Shown here: positions 47,130 through 58,425 of the stretch, one piece after another
Layout of the letters: each line of letters begins with the position of its first letter
Numbering within the stretch: the stretch's first letter is position 1
Position numbers and translations under genes: made by a program
The notes under the pieces: generated by a model
Databases searched by the model: none
The model's input: only the letters and a program-made list of their open reading frames with translations
What the model was told of the DNA's origin: nothing
Source: Deroplatys truncata
Lineage: Eukaryota; Arthropoda; Insecta; Mantodea; Mantidae
DNA length: 64,000 bases
NCBI GenBank assembly: GCA_030765065.1
Contig: CM060989.1
Span: 36,199,501-36,263,500 of the forward strand
Reading direction: 5' to 3'

Positions 47130-48150
47130 CATGATCATAAAACAAGGAACAGCAATAAAATACATTTACGAGGTTCCAGATTTACTAAAAGAGTTAACTC
47201 CATATTACATAAAGGTATTCACATGTACAACTTAATCACTGAGAAAATAAAATGTAAGGATAAGAAATTCAGAAGAGATGTAAAAAGATTCCTAATAAGT
47301 CATAGTTTCTGTAATATTCAAGAATTTTTTCAATATTTCAGATGTCATTGTTAGCTGTAAGATTGCAGACTTGCATTTAACCCTTTGTTACTATATGCGT
47401 ATTTATATGAATAATATCTACAGATTTCACTGTTTAATTGTATTTGTACCAAAACTTCATTATGTACTGTAGTGACCATTATGATTGTATTTTTCCTGTA
47501 ATTTTCTCTTCTGGTTCTTACGTTTATATTTTTTGTATTATTGTATTAATCAGGGCCGTATTTAGAGGGGTGTTTCTAGGGTTCAAACCTCTCCCCCCCC
47601 CCAAAACTTCTGACAGTTTTATTTATTTAAATTCATAGCAAACCAATATTAGATCTATTGCTAGTAGCACATTTACAAGAAAAGGGGAAACTTAATATCG
47701 TCAACTTACATAGCTAAGGTGACCATACATTCCGGTTTTCAAAGCAGTGTCCATGTATTCGGCTGTAAGGTGGAATTTCCTCATTCTGGTGAGTTTTTCT
47801 TGTCTATATAAAGTCTCCAAGCAATTTTCTTATTCATGTAACGCCTATATACTATGGAGTAGGTACATGGTAACTGTGTGGTGTACTGTTAAGTTTAGAT
47901 CTACTTGTGGAAAGCCCTCCCCGAAATTTTTTTCTGGGTATGGGCATGGTATTAATCAATCTATTTTATCCAGTATATTGTATAGGATATACAGATTCTT
48001 ATTGTATTCTGTTTTAACTTCATTTTTACTATGTTAGTACTTTATTTGTTTAAGACTCTGTTACCATATTTCCTATCATATACACATAAATTTTGACAAA
48101 ACCATGAAGTTGTAAAATGTTTCTAATGGTGAATAAAGACTTACTTACTT
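47130..48150 (+). mobile_element. LINE 3' end, interrupted by a hAT MITE
   Basis: Blocks 47130-47550 and 47949-48150. The first repeats, on the opposite strand, the 3' region of the LINE at 44640-45040 (ATAAAACAAGGAACAGCAAT...GTTAACTCCATATTACATAA). The second ends GTGAATAAAGACTTACTTAC, a typical LINE 3' tail with a short repeat. Confidence 0.65.
47551..47948 (+). mobile_element. hAT-type MITE copy 2 with perfect 8-bp target duplication
   Basis: 398 bp, starts CAGGGCCGTATTTAGAG and ends CTGGGTATGGGCATG. The flanks are GTATTAAT at 47543-47550 and 47949-47956. It matches the inverse of copy 1 over its length, including the poly-C/poly-G tract and the CATTCCGGTTTTC block. Confidence 0.9.
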
Positions 48151-48359
48151 ATCAGTGTATTACCTACGTAATAATATTAATACCTTTTATTAATAGTATC
48201 ATTAAACCTTTTATAAAGTAGCAAGGGTAATAAACCTGACTAATTTTAAAGATTAAAAACAGAAGCACTATTAACAGTGAAGTATTCATCATGATGTAGA
48301 TTGAGTCACACTTTTTTACACTCACCTTCACTAATTAAAAGTTATATAAAACAGAAACA

Positions 48360-48410
48360 TTTTCAAGGGCATTTGTCCTCAGCGACGATGAGGACGAATG
48401 CCCTTGAAAA
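48360..48410 (+). ncRNA. Candidate hairpin, 22-bp stem with 7-nt loop
   Basis: Arms TTTTCAAGGGCATTTGTCCT (plus CA) at 48360-48381 and the complementary arm at 48389-48410 pair over 22 bp with a single T-G position; the loop is GCGACGA. It lies in a kelch-like gene intron on the sense strand. A miRNA precursor usually has a longer stem, so a small foldback is an equally good reading. Confidence 0.35.
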
Positions 48411-49091
48411 CCTTTCACATCTGACTAATTTTATTAGTGGAAGTTGCTTGAAGTTTGTTGATGTATGGTTGTTCAATAGTAATCACAAAATCAATATCAA
48501 GTGTAATCTGACTCAAACGTTGAAAAAGAGATGGCAAATGTTTGCATCCAAGGATAAGCTATAATTGGATGGAATAAACATACAGAGAGAAGTTACGATT
48601 AAATGCTGAAACATTTGATTATGTGCTTGAAAGAATAGTTTATGCTTTAGACCATCCATGCAATGTTGCATTGAATACATAAGCAAATTCTTTATCACTT
48701 GAAATGAACCCAATTTACACTGCAATATCTGTCACTTTCATACAAGCCTTCCTTTTTGTTTCTTTGGTTACGGCAGGAGAAAACCCTCCAAACAGTTCAG
48801 TTTTTAGTTTGAGGGCCTTCTGGAGAAAATATTGTACTTTTTTCAAGCTACGTTCCCATTTTTAATCAAAACCTAAATTTTGTCAACAAAATAACCAAGA
48901 TGTCCAATATGTAATTAAAAGAGAAACAAAGGAAAGCTGAAAACAAAATACATTTGTAAACAATTAATAATATTAGTGAGGTTATTTTATTAGCTGGCAA
49001 AATTTCGTTAACTAATAATTCTTTTCCATGGGTCTTATAATATTAGCTAATGTTATTGTTAGTGAGTTTTATAAAACAGGTCCGAGGTTTC

Positions 49092-49409
49092 TTTTTACTT
49101 TCTCTACTACGTATAGTAAGTAGGGGAAGTATTGTATTCCACCCAAAAATTTGATACCGAGATTTCACCGGAAATATATGTTTTGAGACCCCCTGAATCC
49201 AAAAAAAGCATTTTTGGAAACATGCCCGTGTCTGTGTCTGTGTGTCTGTCTGCCTGTGGGTGTGTGTGTGTGTGTGTGTGTGGGTGTTGGTGTGGGTGCG
49301 CGTGGGTGTGTGCGCGCGTGGGTGTGCGTGCGTGTGTGCGCGTGCGTGTGCGCGCGCGCGTGTGTGTGTGCGCGCGTGTGTGTGTGTGCGCGCGTGTGCG
49401 CGTGTGTGT

Positions 49410-49478
<69 letters not shown>

Positions 49479-50279
49479 AGAACAGCATAACTCAGAAACG
49501 AACAATCGGATAAACACCAAACTTGGTATATTTAGGTTCACTAACTTCCAGAGATGCGACACGAAGGTTTTCAAGAACATCCTCCTACCCCAGACTACCC
49601 TTTACATGGAACATTTTTCGAAAATTTTAATTTTCTCAAAAATGGCTCTAACGATTTTGATATGTTTAAGATACTTTCATGACAAATAAAATGTATATCT
49701 TGAATTTTCTGGGAATATCTCCAAAAGTATTCTTCATTGTGAACGCCTTTTGCATAACTGGTAAACCATAAGAGATAGACAAAATTTTACTACACAAAAA
49801 ATGTAGATCGCATTAAAATACACAATTTATGTCTCATACATTTTGTTTGTTGAGTGAACCATTTTCGAGATATTGCTTGTTATTCCCTTAAATTTTTCAA
49901 TACTTATTTTCTCAAATGGGAATTAGTTATTCATTTTTTTGTCTTGGATATCCAAAGAGTATTAATCTGTGGCAAAGAGAATGGTACTGCACCTAGCAAC
50001 CAGCTATTAAGATATATGTCGATGCTTAAAGGCTACTGTATTTCTATATTGCCCTTGCAATTACAAAACAAGGGGAACATAGTACGCCTTAAGCGATAGT
50101 CAAATATTTTTAGAACTGGTCGCTATGTGTAAAATGTAATTCTCTTTGCATGTCAAAAGATCGTTTCTACAAATGTTTATCTCGATTAATATGAAATAGA
50201 TGGAGAATGAGAGTTTGTAAAAATAGTTTGTACAAGAGTAGAGAAAGTCATGTGTATGTAACACATAAGATTTTTTTAA
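49092..50279 (-). mobile_element. HEL-A copy 8, with ~250-bp GT expansion
   Basis: The hairpin end is at 49098-49130. The proto-microsatellite has grown to about 250 bp of GT, GTGC and GTCTGT repeats (49227-49478). Both internal units are recognisable, and the 5' end is at right (AGAGAAAGTCATGTGTATG, then TAACACATAAGA). It ends 120 bp before the second kelch-like exon. Confidence 0.8.
49227..49478. repeat. GT-rich microsatellite inside HEL-A copy 8
   Basis: A compound GT/GTGC/GTCTGT array of about 250 bp at the position where other copies have 20-35 bp. It produces long His-Thr and Val-Cys open frames that are not genes. Confidence 0.95.
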
Positions 50280-50402
50280 TACCCCCAACCCCTATCCAAT
50301 ATGTGCACTCATTTCTGCTAGAATTAATTATGGTATTATTAAGCACAATTTCTTTGTTATGACATTTTTCTGACTTAACTGGTTTTGTTTTGTGAATTGC
50401 AG

Positions 50403-50575
50403 TAGTTCAGATCATGGACTAAGCACTCCAAGAGGAGGAGGCAGTGAGCACAGTCTGTCAACCTTGGCCAGTCATGATGAATGTTTTAAGTCTCAGAAAC
50501 ATGCTGAAACGAGTCTTAATAGGATGGAGGCATATCTTCTGAAGAATCAGTTGACAGATGTCACTCTTATCGCAG
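50403..50575 (+). CDS. KLHL5: Kelch-like protein, second coding exon (N-terminal tail and start of BTB)
   Basis: Acceptor ttgtgaattgcag ends at 50402 and donor G|GTAAC begins at 50576. The 173-nt exon encodes residues about 20-78. It has a Ser/Gly-rich stretch (SSDHGLSTPRGGG, then HSLSTLASHDECF), then the start of the BTB/POZ domain: HAETSLNRMEAYLLKN followed by QLTDVTLIAG, which corresponds to the conserved xLCDVxLxxG strand of kelch-like BTB domains. The exon ends in phase 1 inside a Gly codon that the next exon completes. BTB domains of this family dimerise and bind CUL3, making the protein a substrate adaptor of a cullin-RING ubiquitin ligase in the cytoplasm; that role is family knowledge, not shown here. 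Confidence 0.93.
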
Positions 50576-51649
50576 GTAACTTTGAAGATTATGAAATAGT
50601 TCACTGGAATGTTTGCTTTCCACAATGATACTGAGTGTGACAATCATAACTCATCCTTTTATTGAAAGTAGATTTTTTACTTATTTACTATATTGCTATG
50701 ATCTGCATGAAATGATAAAAGGTGTATATTAAAGGCAGAGGCTTCAGAATGAAGAAAATATTGGGTGCTGAACAATGGAGAATTTAAATTAAAAATTATT
50801 GTTATAATTATCCATAAGAAAAAACAGCACACTTAATATATTGTATAGCATAATTTAAAATATTAATCATTTTTAAAAATAATGAAGCGTTACTTAATGT
50901 CCAAAGATTGAAATTAGAATTAATATTATTATTTGGGATATTAAATGTTTTGACAGTGAACAAAGGTCTGTAAAAGGAAGAGGAACCTGCTGGGGAGACA
51001 CTCATGGAAGGATAGCTAAAGGAGGGGTGTGACAGTGAACAAGAACCCTGATACTAAAACTACTTTAATTGTCTATTTTTTATTCTACTCTTCAGTACAA
51101 ATTAAAAACATCTATAATTAGTTATGCATACCAGCTGAGGTTACCTTAGGGAAGTGTGGTCCTAATGGCCATGGCTTTGCGCAGAATATGCTCGCATGTC
51201 AAACCTAACAAAGAACACCCGAAAGCTAAAGAGAGCAAGATATGCCCAAAATTCCTCTCTTTATACACTTGGGTCAACACTTTCTAGAAAATGCTCCAGT
51301 CATTATCCCTGGGTTTAAGCAACCCTCTTTGCTGACAATACATCCAGGAAATGACATATTTTATGTTCCCAATGCTTATTTCTTTGTTTCACCAAAATAT
51401 GCTATGCTCAAAATTACATGTCACAATACTAATATGTTACATGCAGGCTTATGTACTATTTACCTTAAATGCGTCCATGCTACATAAGTGGACCGAAAGT
51501 GACTGAAACAATATATTTAGTGCAGTTTATTTCATCTATAATAACATTTACATGTTGTTGGATTAATAAAAAAGGTTACAATAGAGTAAGATTATATTAA
51601 TAAATTTCTTAAAAACGATGTACAATTATTTAGCCTATGAATATAAAAA

Positions 51650-51985
51650 CTCCTCAATTGAATAATAGCTATTTGCCGTTAAGAAGTTTCATAAATATTT
51701 CTTGAAGCTTTGTTGAGATTTTAAATTTTTAATTGCATAAGTTCTCTTTTTTATTATAAAAGTGAATTCTTTATAGTAAAACCAATTCTCAAACAATTTG
51801 CTGTTATGAGGGATTATATGTAATTTAGATTTCTTTGTTGTATCATGACTATGAATTTCTGAATTAATAACAAATGTTTTGATATGTGTTTGCATTTGTA
51901 CAATAACTTTATATAAATATATACAGGGTAATGGCAAAATGTTTAACTCTCTAAAGTATGGTTTGCAACCAGTGTTGTTTGGCAA
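51650..51985 (-). pseudogene. LINE ORF2 C-terminal fragment
   Basis: The minus strand reads CKPYFRELNILPLPCIYLYK and later NSEIHSHDTTKKSKLHI, the same C-terminal motif series as the LINE at 44939-45415 (YFKENNILTLPCLYILE...NTVHDHKTRNSNKIH). Only the end of the ORF is present. Confidence 0.7.
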
Positions 51986-52094
51986 GTTAAGTATGATTAT
52001 AATTATATTTTTTGTGATTTAAATATTTTTATTGCTTCACTACTGTTTTCCCATAGAGCTATTCTGCAGGAAGTGAATGAAATTTTGAAAAATG

Positions 52095-52430
52095 CACTTA
52101 GAGAAATGCTCTAAGACTGGGTTAGCATATATATTTGAAAACTGAGAGAAAATTTAGGAGCTGCTAAAAAGTATCATAATAATAGTATAATTAATCAGGC
52201 TGATAACAAATCTAAAGCAATGTGGTTGGCAGTAAAAAACGAGTTGGGGTCAACAAAACAAAAAAATTAAAATATTGTATTAAAAAGTGAAATGGGGGAA
52301 TTGATGACAAATGCAAAGGAAATTACTCATTCATTTAATGGCTACTTTGTAAATTTTATTAATAAGCTAGTAGCTCCAAGGCAAAATTTAGAGGAGGATG
52401 GAAAAACTACCAGCACAGTAAAAAAATAAA
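52095..52430 (+). pseudogene. LINE ORF2 fragment between endonuclease and reverse transcriptase
   Basis: The plus strand reads NQADNKSKAMWLAVKNELGS, a stop, then NIVLKSEMGELMTNAKEITH and SFNGYFVNF, the spacer pattern (K..W..I...G......I......G.....I...FN.YF) of Jockey/CR1-like ORF2. It is opposite in strand to 51650-51985. Confidence 0.65.
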
Positions 52431-52771
52431 ACTAGAACAAAACAGCTGGGCTCAGCACTTTCCGCTGAATATCTAGGGGGATTGAAAGAGCCTCAGACCC
52501 CAGGTTCCAGCACCCCTGACTACACGTAGGATCAGAAAGGTGTTCTATTTGGCTTTTAAGTTAATTCATTTCTTTTGGTCACATAATACCAAACGTATCT
52601 GAGAATGATGGAGATGGAGATGAAGATGAATTTCAGTGGGATAAGTTTCATAACAGAAGTTGGAGACAAACTCAAAAAGCTTTTTTCTCGTTTGAAAAAA
52701 CAATTTTGCTTAATCTTTTTGATAAATTCTTTTACATTCTTATTAGACACTTGTAAGTAGGTACATATTAT

Positions 52772-53215
52772 TTTTACTTTCTCTGCTACATATAGTAAGT
52801 AGAGGAAGTATTGTATTCCACCCAAAAATTTCAGTGGTGAGATTTTACCAGAAATATATGTTTTGAAGCCCCCTGAACCCAAAAGAAGCATTTTTAGAAA
52901 ATCATGTGTATGTGTTTTTTGTTATATTTATTTATTGACCTCTTTAACTGCAATGGTCCTTAGCATCTCATTCTATATTGGGTATGAAAGACTGGAAATT
53001 TTGTTCAGAGGCCTCTGTATCAGGCTTGAGGTTCTTTTACGTGCCATAATTCTATGACACAGAACCAGCAGCTTTACTTCCCTTCCAAAGGAAGCCTTGC
53101 TAAGGATTTCTACACCTGAAAAAATCCATCGCCCTCTGCTGGGTTTGAACCTGCGACCTCAGGAACTAGAGGCTAGCATGCTACCACTAGACCATGGAGT
53201 ATGACTCTGCGTGCA

Positions 53216-53268
<53 letters not shown>

Positions 53269-53808
53269 CCCTAACAATCCTGAGTAAAATGCCATATATT
53301 AAAGATATTTACATGTCAAATAAAATGTATGTCTTGAATTTTCTATGAACAGCTTCTGAAGTTCTCTGCGTTCGGAATCATGTGTAACTGATAAATGTTA
53401 ACTGATAGATGAAAACAAAGTACACAAAAAATGTAGAATCTTTAAAACATACAATTTATTTAAATACCTTTTTTGTGGCATCAACCATTTCAGAGATATC
53501 CATTATTAATTGTTCAATACTTAGCCATTCTTTTAAAGTCCTGTTGCTTTTCAGTTGTTTCTCGCGATGTCATGGAAAGGGTACGTAATTTTTAGGCCAG
53601 CTTATGGCATCCCGTTCTTAAACATTTGATTGTCGCTATTCCCTTGTATCTATAAAGAAATGTGTAATGTAGCTATTTCTGGAAAGGTTTCCCTCAATTA
53701 AAATGAGGTGTATAGGGAAATAAACTTTCGTAAGAATAATTTGTATACCCACTAATAAGTAATAGAGGGTAGAGAAAGTCATGTGAATATAGCAAATATT
53801 TTTTTTTT
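52772..53808 (-). mobile_element. HEL-B copy 14, interrupted by SINE S1
   Basis: Blocks 52772-52912 and about 53207-53808. Left end ACTTTCTCTGCTACATATAG; the GT tract remnant GTGTATGTG stops where the SINE begins. A (GA)n run lies at 53219-53266. The right block ends GGTAGAGAAAGTCATGTGAA. Confidence 0.65.
52913..53206 (-). mobile_element. SINE S1 copy in HEL-B copy 14
   Basis: The minus-strand head is at right (CCATGGTCTAGTGGTAGCAT), with B box GGTTCAAACCC. The body holds AAAGCTGCTGGTTCTGTGTC, and the ATAAATATAA-type tail is at left. It inserted in or next to the HEL GT tract. Confidence 0.75.
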
Positions 53809-54074
53809 CTATTGAGTACAACTGGAATTATTACTTTAAAACAATTTCCAAAAGGCACACATATTTTCGTGGTGAAAAAGTAAGCAAAATCAATCTGAAT
53901 AAACCAGAAATCAGGATTAATGAGAGCTAGCTAAATGAGGTTCTTGTGTAATAAAATTGGCAGTTAGACAAATTGACCTAAGTAGAATTTATAACACACA
54001 CTTAAGTCATGCCATTTGCAGCTTAAATAGAAAGTCTTAATGAAAATTATACTGTGTGTTTCCACTGCCAATAG

Positions 54075-54236
54075 GTTCCCGTCACATTCCTGCTCATCGT
54101 CTGGTGTTAAGTGCTGGTTCAGAGTACTTTGCTGCTATGTTCACCAGTGATCTGCGTGAGGCAACACAAAGTGAAGTTGAGCTTCAGGATGTGGATGGTG
54201 AAGCCCTCTGGACTTTGGTACATTACTGCTATACTG
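54075..54236 (+). CDS. KLHL5: Kelch-like protein, third coding exon (central BTB domain)
   Basis: Acceptor ccaatag ends at 54074 and donor G|GTGAGT begins at 54237. It is 162 nt, phase 1 in and phase 1 out. The residues are the hallmark middle of a kelch-like BTB domain: RHIPAHRLVLSAGSEYFAAM, then FTSDLREATQSEVELQDVDG, then EALWTLVHYCYTG. The HRLVLSAGSEYFAAMF run and the YTG turn at the exon end are characteristic of the KLHL1/4/5 branch. The intron before it (3.5 kb) holds LINE pieces and a SINE inside a Helentron-like copy; the next intron (3.7 kb) holds transposase remnants. No frameshift or stop interrupts it. Confidence 0.95.
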
Positions 54237-54419
54237 GTGAGTAGCAGCAATATGCATCAGTGTATTTGACTCCAACTACAGAAGTTGTTTCTGATCTCTG
54301 GTAACAAATTCTCTTTCAGTTTTTGCCATAGGAAATTCCATTAACGTACCACTTATGCTCAATTGGTTGTCCCTTCGTTATAGCTATAGCTCTGCACCTT
54401 CATTTCCATTGCAGAAGGC

Positions 54420-54960
54420 TTTTACGGAGTACAATAATGTCCAGCTGTCCCCACCCTCTTTACAAGCTTGCCATCTATAAAACGTGGATGCCTGTTTCCC
54501 AAAGTTCTCTTCAGGAGTCCAGATGCACAAAAATTCATAGATGATGCATCAGGCAACTTACGAGAATGTTGCTGAAAGGAATAGCATGTATTTCTGTTTC
54601 TTGCTCCATTCTCTCTAGAAAATTGACACTCGAACCTGATGTGTTGACTGGAAGATTTATCCTGGTGCACCCAGACCTTTTTTGTGTCTGTTTCCATACA
54701 GAGTCATTGAGGTAAATTGGGGCCAGAACTTCCTCCTGGTAGTACTGGGAGTTGATTTTGAACTGTTTAGCAACTCAGCAAATTGTCAATTTACCGTTGT
54801 AACAATATCCGGCATTAATCATAAATCCATTGGTAAAAGTTTCTTTACATTTAGAGTTCCATTTTTTAAAAATTTTCTCTGTTTTTGGGTGGTAGTAAAT
54901 TGCACAGAGTTTGTTGCAGTCACTTAGGCGTATGCGTAATCCAATGTCGCCACAAACTTC
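54420..54960 (-). pseudogene. Tc1/mariner-superfamily transposase fragment
   Basis: The minus strand (54697-54422) reads KVWVHQDKSSS, later RNRNTCYSFQQHSRKLPDAS, SMNFCASGLLKRTLGNRHPR, the second-Asp block and DASPMDFCxFGLLKR region of a Tc1-like group common in insects (here SSMN instead of SPMD). Weaker similarity extends to 54960 (HPKTEKIFKKWNSKCKETFT). It is frame-broken and incomplete. Confidence 0.6.
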
Positions 54961-55099
54961 CAACTTTCTCTTGCCAGGTGATCCTCATACAGTTTTCTAC
55001 CGTTTATGCAACGTTCTGAAATGTGACACGGCAATTTGTGAACTCTGTCTGTATTACTCTTTTCCAAGTTCAAATCCCTGTTGATTACGGTGTTGACAG

Positions 55100-55313
55100 T
55101 TTTTTAATTATGCCGGTAATGAAGACATTGAACACATAGTATTTAAGTGCCAAGGAACAGAAAATTGGAGAAAAGAATTTTTTAATAAGAAGTGGTTGAA
55201 GGGGGATAGAAATACATTTATAATTGAAATGATATGCAAGGACGCTAGAAGCATTGGACAGTTTTTGTGTAAAGTAAAAAATAAATGGCTTTGGACAGTG
55301 GAAAGAGAAAAGT
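55100..55313 (+). pseudogene. LINE C-terminal fragment
   Basis: The plus strand reads NYAGNEDIEHIVFKCQGTEN then WRKEFFNKKWLKGDRNTFII, the ED..H..F.C..... zinc-like motif after the reverse transcriptase of I/R1/Jockey LINEs, ending in a stop near 55315. Confidence 0.6.
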
Positions 55314-55450
55314 AAGAGGTAGTGCATCTTACTAATTGGGACTGCCTGACAGCCAGTTGTACAGTGCATACCATCCTTATTGTTATCCCTATTGTTGTCC
55401 CTACTCAGCGACAGTGGTCATTGAAATACACTTAAGTAAACATACACATT

Positions 55451-56353
55451 TTACAACATAGGCAGACCATTGTTGTATGTAGATGGTTGTGTAGTAGCAT
55501 CTGTACTGTACTGAACCTGAGTCTTTAGGAAACTATCTATCACTCGCTGTAGTTCACGTTGAGAAATTTCCTGGCGGATATTTTGTTTTAATTCTTCCAG
55601 GATGTGTGGGTTTGTCTTGTGCAGTTTATGTTTTAAGTTACCCCGGAGGGGTATTTTATGAACAATATTACCAGCTGCACTGTGTTTTTCCACTGGGCAT
55701 GTGGAAATATGATAACGCACTAACTGCTATAAACAAAGTCACGCTGTTGTAGTTTTGATGTGCAGTGTGAAGTACAGTTTTGAGCTGACGGTGATGTGAT
55801 GTGGTTCAGTTATTACGAGTTATTTATTATTTTGTCCTGTTCTTAGCCACAAAGTATATTATGGCTCAGTGTATGTTTTCTACTGCACGGTGTGTATTTA
55901 TTTATTATTCGTATGTGTTAACTCGGTCAGCTCGCCAAGTGAAAGTACAATTTGCAGAAAGATTTCCAGGTGTAGAAGTTCCAGGTCGTACAACAATCTA
56001 TGAACTTTACAGTAAATTTCAGGCCACAGGAAGCGTTCAGGCTAAGAAATCTAAAAGATGGCATTCAGTTCTTACCAAAGAAGTAGGTGACATTGGTCAT
56101 CGTTTGGAAAACTCCCCCCAAAAATCCCATGATGGATAGTTTCCTAAAGAGGAGCCAAAAATGTATGGACAACAATGATGGTGAGTTTCAGCATTTCCTT
56201 TCTTAAAGTTGGTAAGTAAAGCCTTTAAAAGTAGTTTTAAAAATGTTTTATGGTTTCATCCGCGCTTTTCTGTAATAGCAGCAGACGGCAACGAATACCG
56301 AGGGCGCAGACAGGAAAAACACTGCACAGGTGGTTCAGAGTCTTTTGGCTCAC
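55451..56353. mobile_element. Rearranged Tc1/mariner (DUF4817-type) element
   Basis: The minus strand 55720-55451 holds the C-terminal transposase part (ILEELKQNIRQEISQRELQR). The plus strand 55801-56139 holds an N-terminal HTH part (QVKVQFAERFPGVEVPGRTT, IYELYSKFQATGSVQAKKS, later IGHRLENSPQKS). Then the plus-strand tail and terminus follow, ending TTTTGGCTCACCCTG and TA at 56354. Opposite-strand pieces of one gene in one element show a foldback-type rearrangement; the left terminus was not found. Confidence 0.7.
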
Positions 56354-56359
56354 CCTGTA

Positions 56360-57892
56360 TATTGGTGGACACCGTTTTACTGTCATCATTGGTGAAGGAC
56401 CTGAAGTGTAATGACCATAATCAAAAGCATTTGTACATAGGACTTGGCACTGAAAGGCTTGGCTTATGCCATAAATTAGAACTGATTTGCAGTGCTTGTG
56501 ATGAAGAAGAGTACAAATTACACATCTAAGCTGGACAATTCTAGCAAGGTCTGCAAGTCACTATTTCTGGTTAACTGCACGCAAACTTTTAAACTCATTT
56601 TTCCTCACTTTAATTTTTGCTACACTTTTATTCATTCAAAACAAAATTACATCCACAAATTAAGTGTTAGAGGGCTGAAATATTTACTGTACATTCTATA
56701 AAGTATAACAAAACAACTGATAGATGAAATTTAGGATTAACTTAGTACTTTTTGAGATAAAAAATAAAATGTGTGTAGTGATTGCAAAAATTTTGAAATT
56801 GTTGCTATGCAGGTCTTTTTTTAATTTCCCTTACAGCTATGATATTACAAAACCCATGCATCAAGTTTTTCTAAATGAATACTTTTCAAAAAAGTGTGGA
56901 GTGAATTTCATTTTGAAATATGCAAATTTTTTGAAAGAAAATTTTCAATAATTCAATAACTAATTGACATACAAAAATGAAACTCTGCCAAATAGTTTCA
57001 CAAAACACCTCAAATATGTGTACAAAAAATTAAGTATCTAGTTTTAAAATTGTGGAAAATAGAAATTTCACCCATAACCCCCCTTAAGGGGATTTCTAGG
57101 CACAAGTTTATGAGGTTGTATACGTATGTGTAGTTCCAATTTTTTTAGAGATTTTGCATTATATGCATAAATGACATCGAAACGAATACTTGACAGGTAG
57201 TGAAATGATTTCAATGTTCAATGAATTCAGATACAATTCTTCTTACTTTGAGTTATTTTGCTTAGAAGAAGTAAGCTATATAGAAGCTACTCTCAGCAAC
57301 CTGGGTGCAACAAGTGAGTGACTTGAGTGATGAATGTGATGAATCCCAAATTTGTAGGTGTTACATGCTGTTACCAATACCAGTATTTTATTTAACAAGC
57401 CAATTTCCATCCAGACAACAGTTTCAAACTTTATCACACAATTAAAACTACTTAGAGTGAACCTGTGTGAGTGTGTAATACCATTGTTTCTATGTATATA
57501 ACTTTCAGCACAGACCATTTTTGCTCCCAGCATCTTAGTGAATTTTTTTCAAAATCAGCAGGTATGATCATTAGATTTACAGAATGTCGATGAAACTCGC
57601 TGATTCAGAGACACCTGTTGGCAGAAATATACATTCAAAATATCAGACCACGGCGAAATCTAGAGAAAGAATCAAGGGACAACCAAAACACGAGACAGAA
57701 CGAGCAAATTCAGTCTTTTAAAATGTATGCCGGTCGGAAATGATAAACGAGTATACCCGGCATTTTATTACTTTGTCAAAATAAAAAAACACGAGTATAC
57801 TCAGGCTTTTATGTTAAGAGGTTAATATGGTTATGAGTATTCTATAAAACCATTGTGGTGTGAGTTTATTCATTGTGTACTGTCTACTGTAG
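56360..57892. other. Intron 3 remainder, no recognised feature
   Basis: 1.5 kb of AT-rich intron between a transposon remnant and the fourth kelch-like exon; nothing recognised. Confidence 0.5.
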
Positions 57893-58089
57893 GCCGCATA
57901 GAACTTAGAGAAGACACGGTGGAGACACTCCTAAGTACTGCTTGTTTACTCCAGCTACATGAAGTGGTGGATGCTTGCTGTTCTTTTCTCATGAAACAAT
58001 TGCATCCTTCCAACTGCATTGGAATTCGATTGTTTGCAGACACACAAGGATGCATGGATCTGCTCAAAGTGGCTCATAATTACACAACT
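57893..58089 (+). CDS. KLHL5: Kelch-like protein, fourth coding exon (end of BTB, start of BACK)
   Basis: Acceptor tctactgtag ends at 57892 and donor ACT|GTAAGT begins at 58090. It is 197 nt, phase 1 in and phase 0 out. It encodes RIELREDTVETLLSTACLLQ and then HEVVDACCSFLMKQLHPSNC, the end of the BTB fold, followed by IGIRLFADTQGCMDLLKVAH, the first helices of the BACK domain. The QLHPSNC.GIR.FAD.QGC pattern points to KLHL1/4/5 rather than KLHL2/3/20. The four exons give 197 residues. The remainder of BACK and the six kelch repeats are not in the window: the 5.9 kb after this exon shows only repeats, so the next exon is beyond 64000. Confidence 0.95.
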
Positions 58090-58425
58090 GTAAGTATTGT
58101 GCTACACTGTTCTAATAACATTTTTATTTTCAGTCCTCAACTATGTAGGCATCTTGAGTAATGAACACTGCACACTAGGGCATGTAATCCATTAAATGTT
58201 ATCTTTAAGCAAAATAATGAAATCTTACGTCTTAACGTATAATTTGTGTTCTGTTCAACTAACAAGACTCATTAAGATGATTATACCATAATCAGATAAA
58301 TTACAGAAAACATTTAGCAGTCTTCATAGAGAAAAATAAAAGACTATGAATTGAATTAAATATTTATTGTAACCCTTAATATATTTTCATAAATATACAA
58401 ATACAAGAAAAACAATAGAAACATT

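Larger units (their letters stand above)
31722..50402 (+). other. First coding intron of the kelch-like gene, 18.7 kb, repeat-laden
   Basis: Bounded by donor GTGAGA and acceptor TTGCAG. It contains a mariner pseudogene, SINEs, family C and D copies, several Helentron-like copies, LINE ends, two hAT MITEs, a Tc1/mariner element and a tRNA-Leu gene. Portions with nothing recognised include 31722-32830, 33240-33920, 34330-35237, 39365-39910, 42780-43045, 43645-44145 and 48415-49090. Confidence 0.7.

Noticed and set aside
48301-48564. An 87-codon frame near the hairpin
   Set aside because: No domain, and it runs through the inverted repeat at 48360-48410.
49107-49689. Long His-Thr and Val-Cys repeat frames up to 185 codons
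   Set aside because: Translations of the GT-rich array inside HEL-A copy 8.
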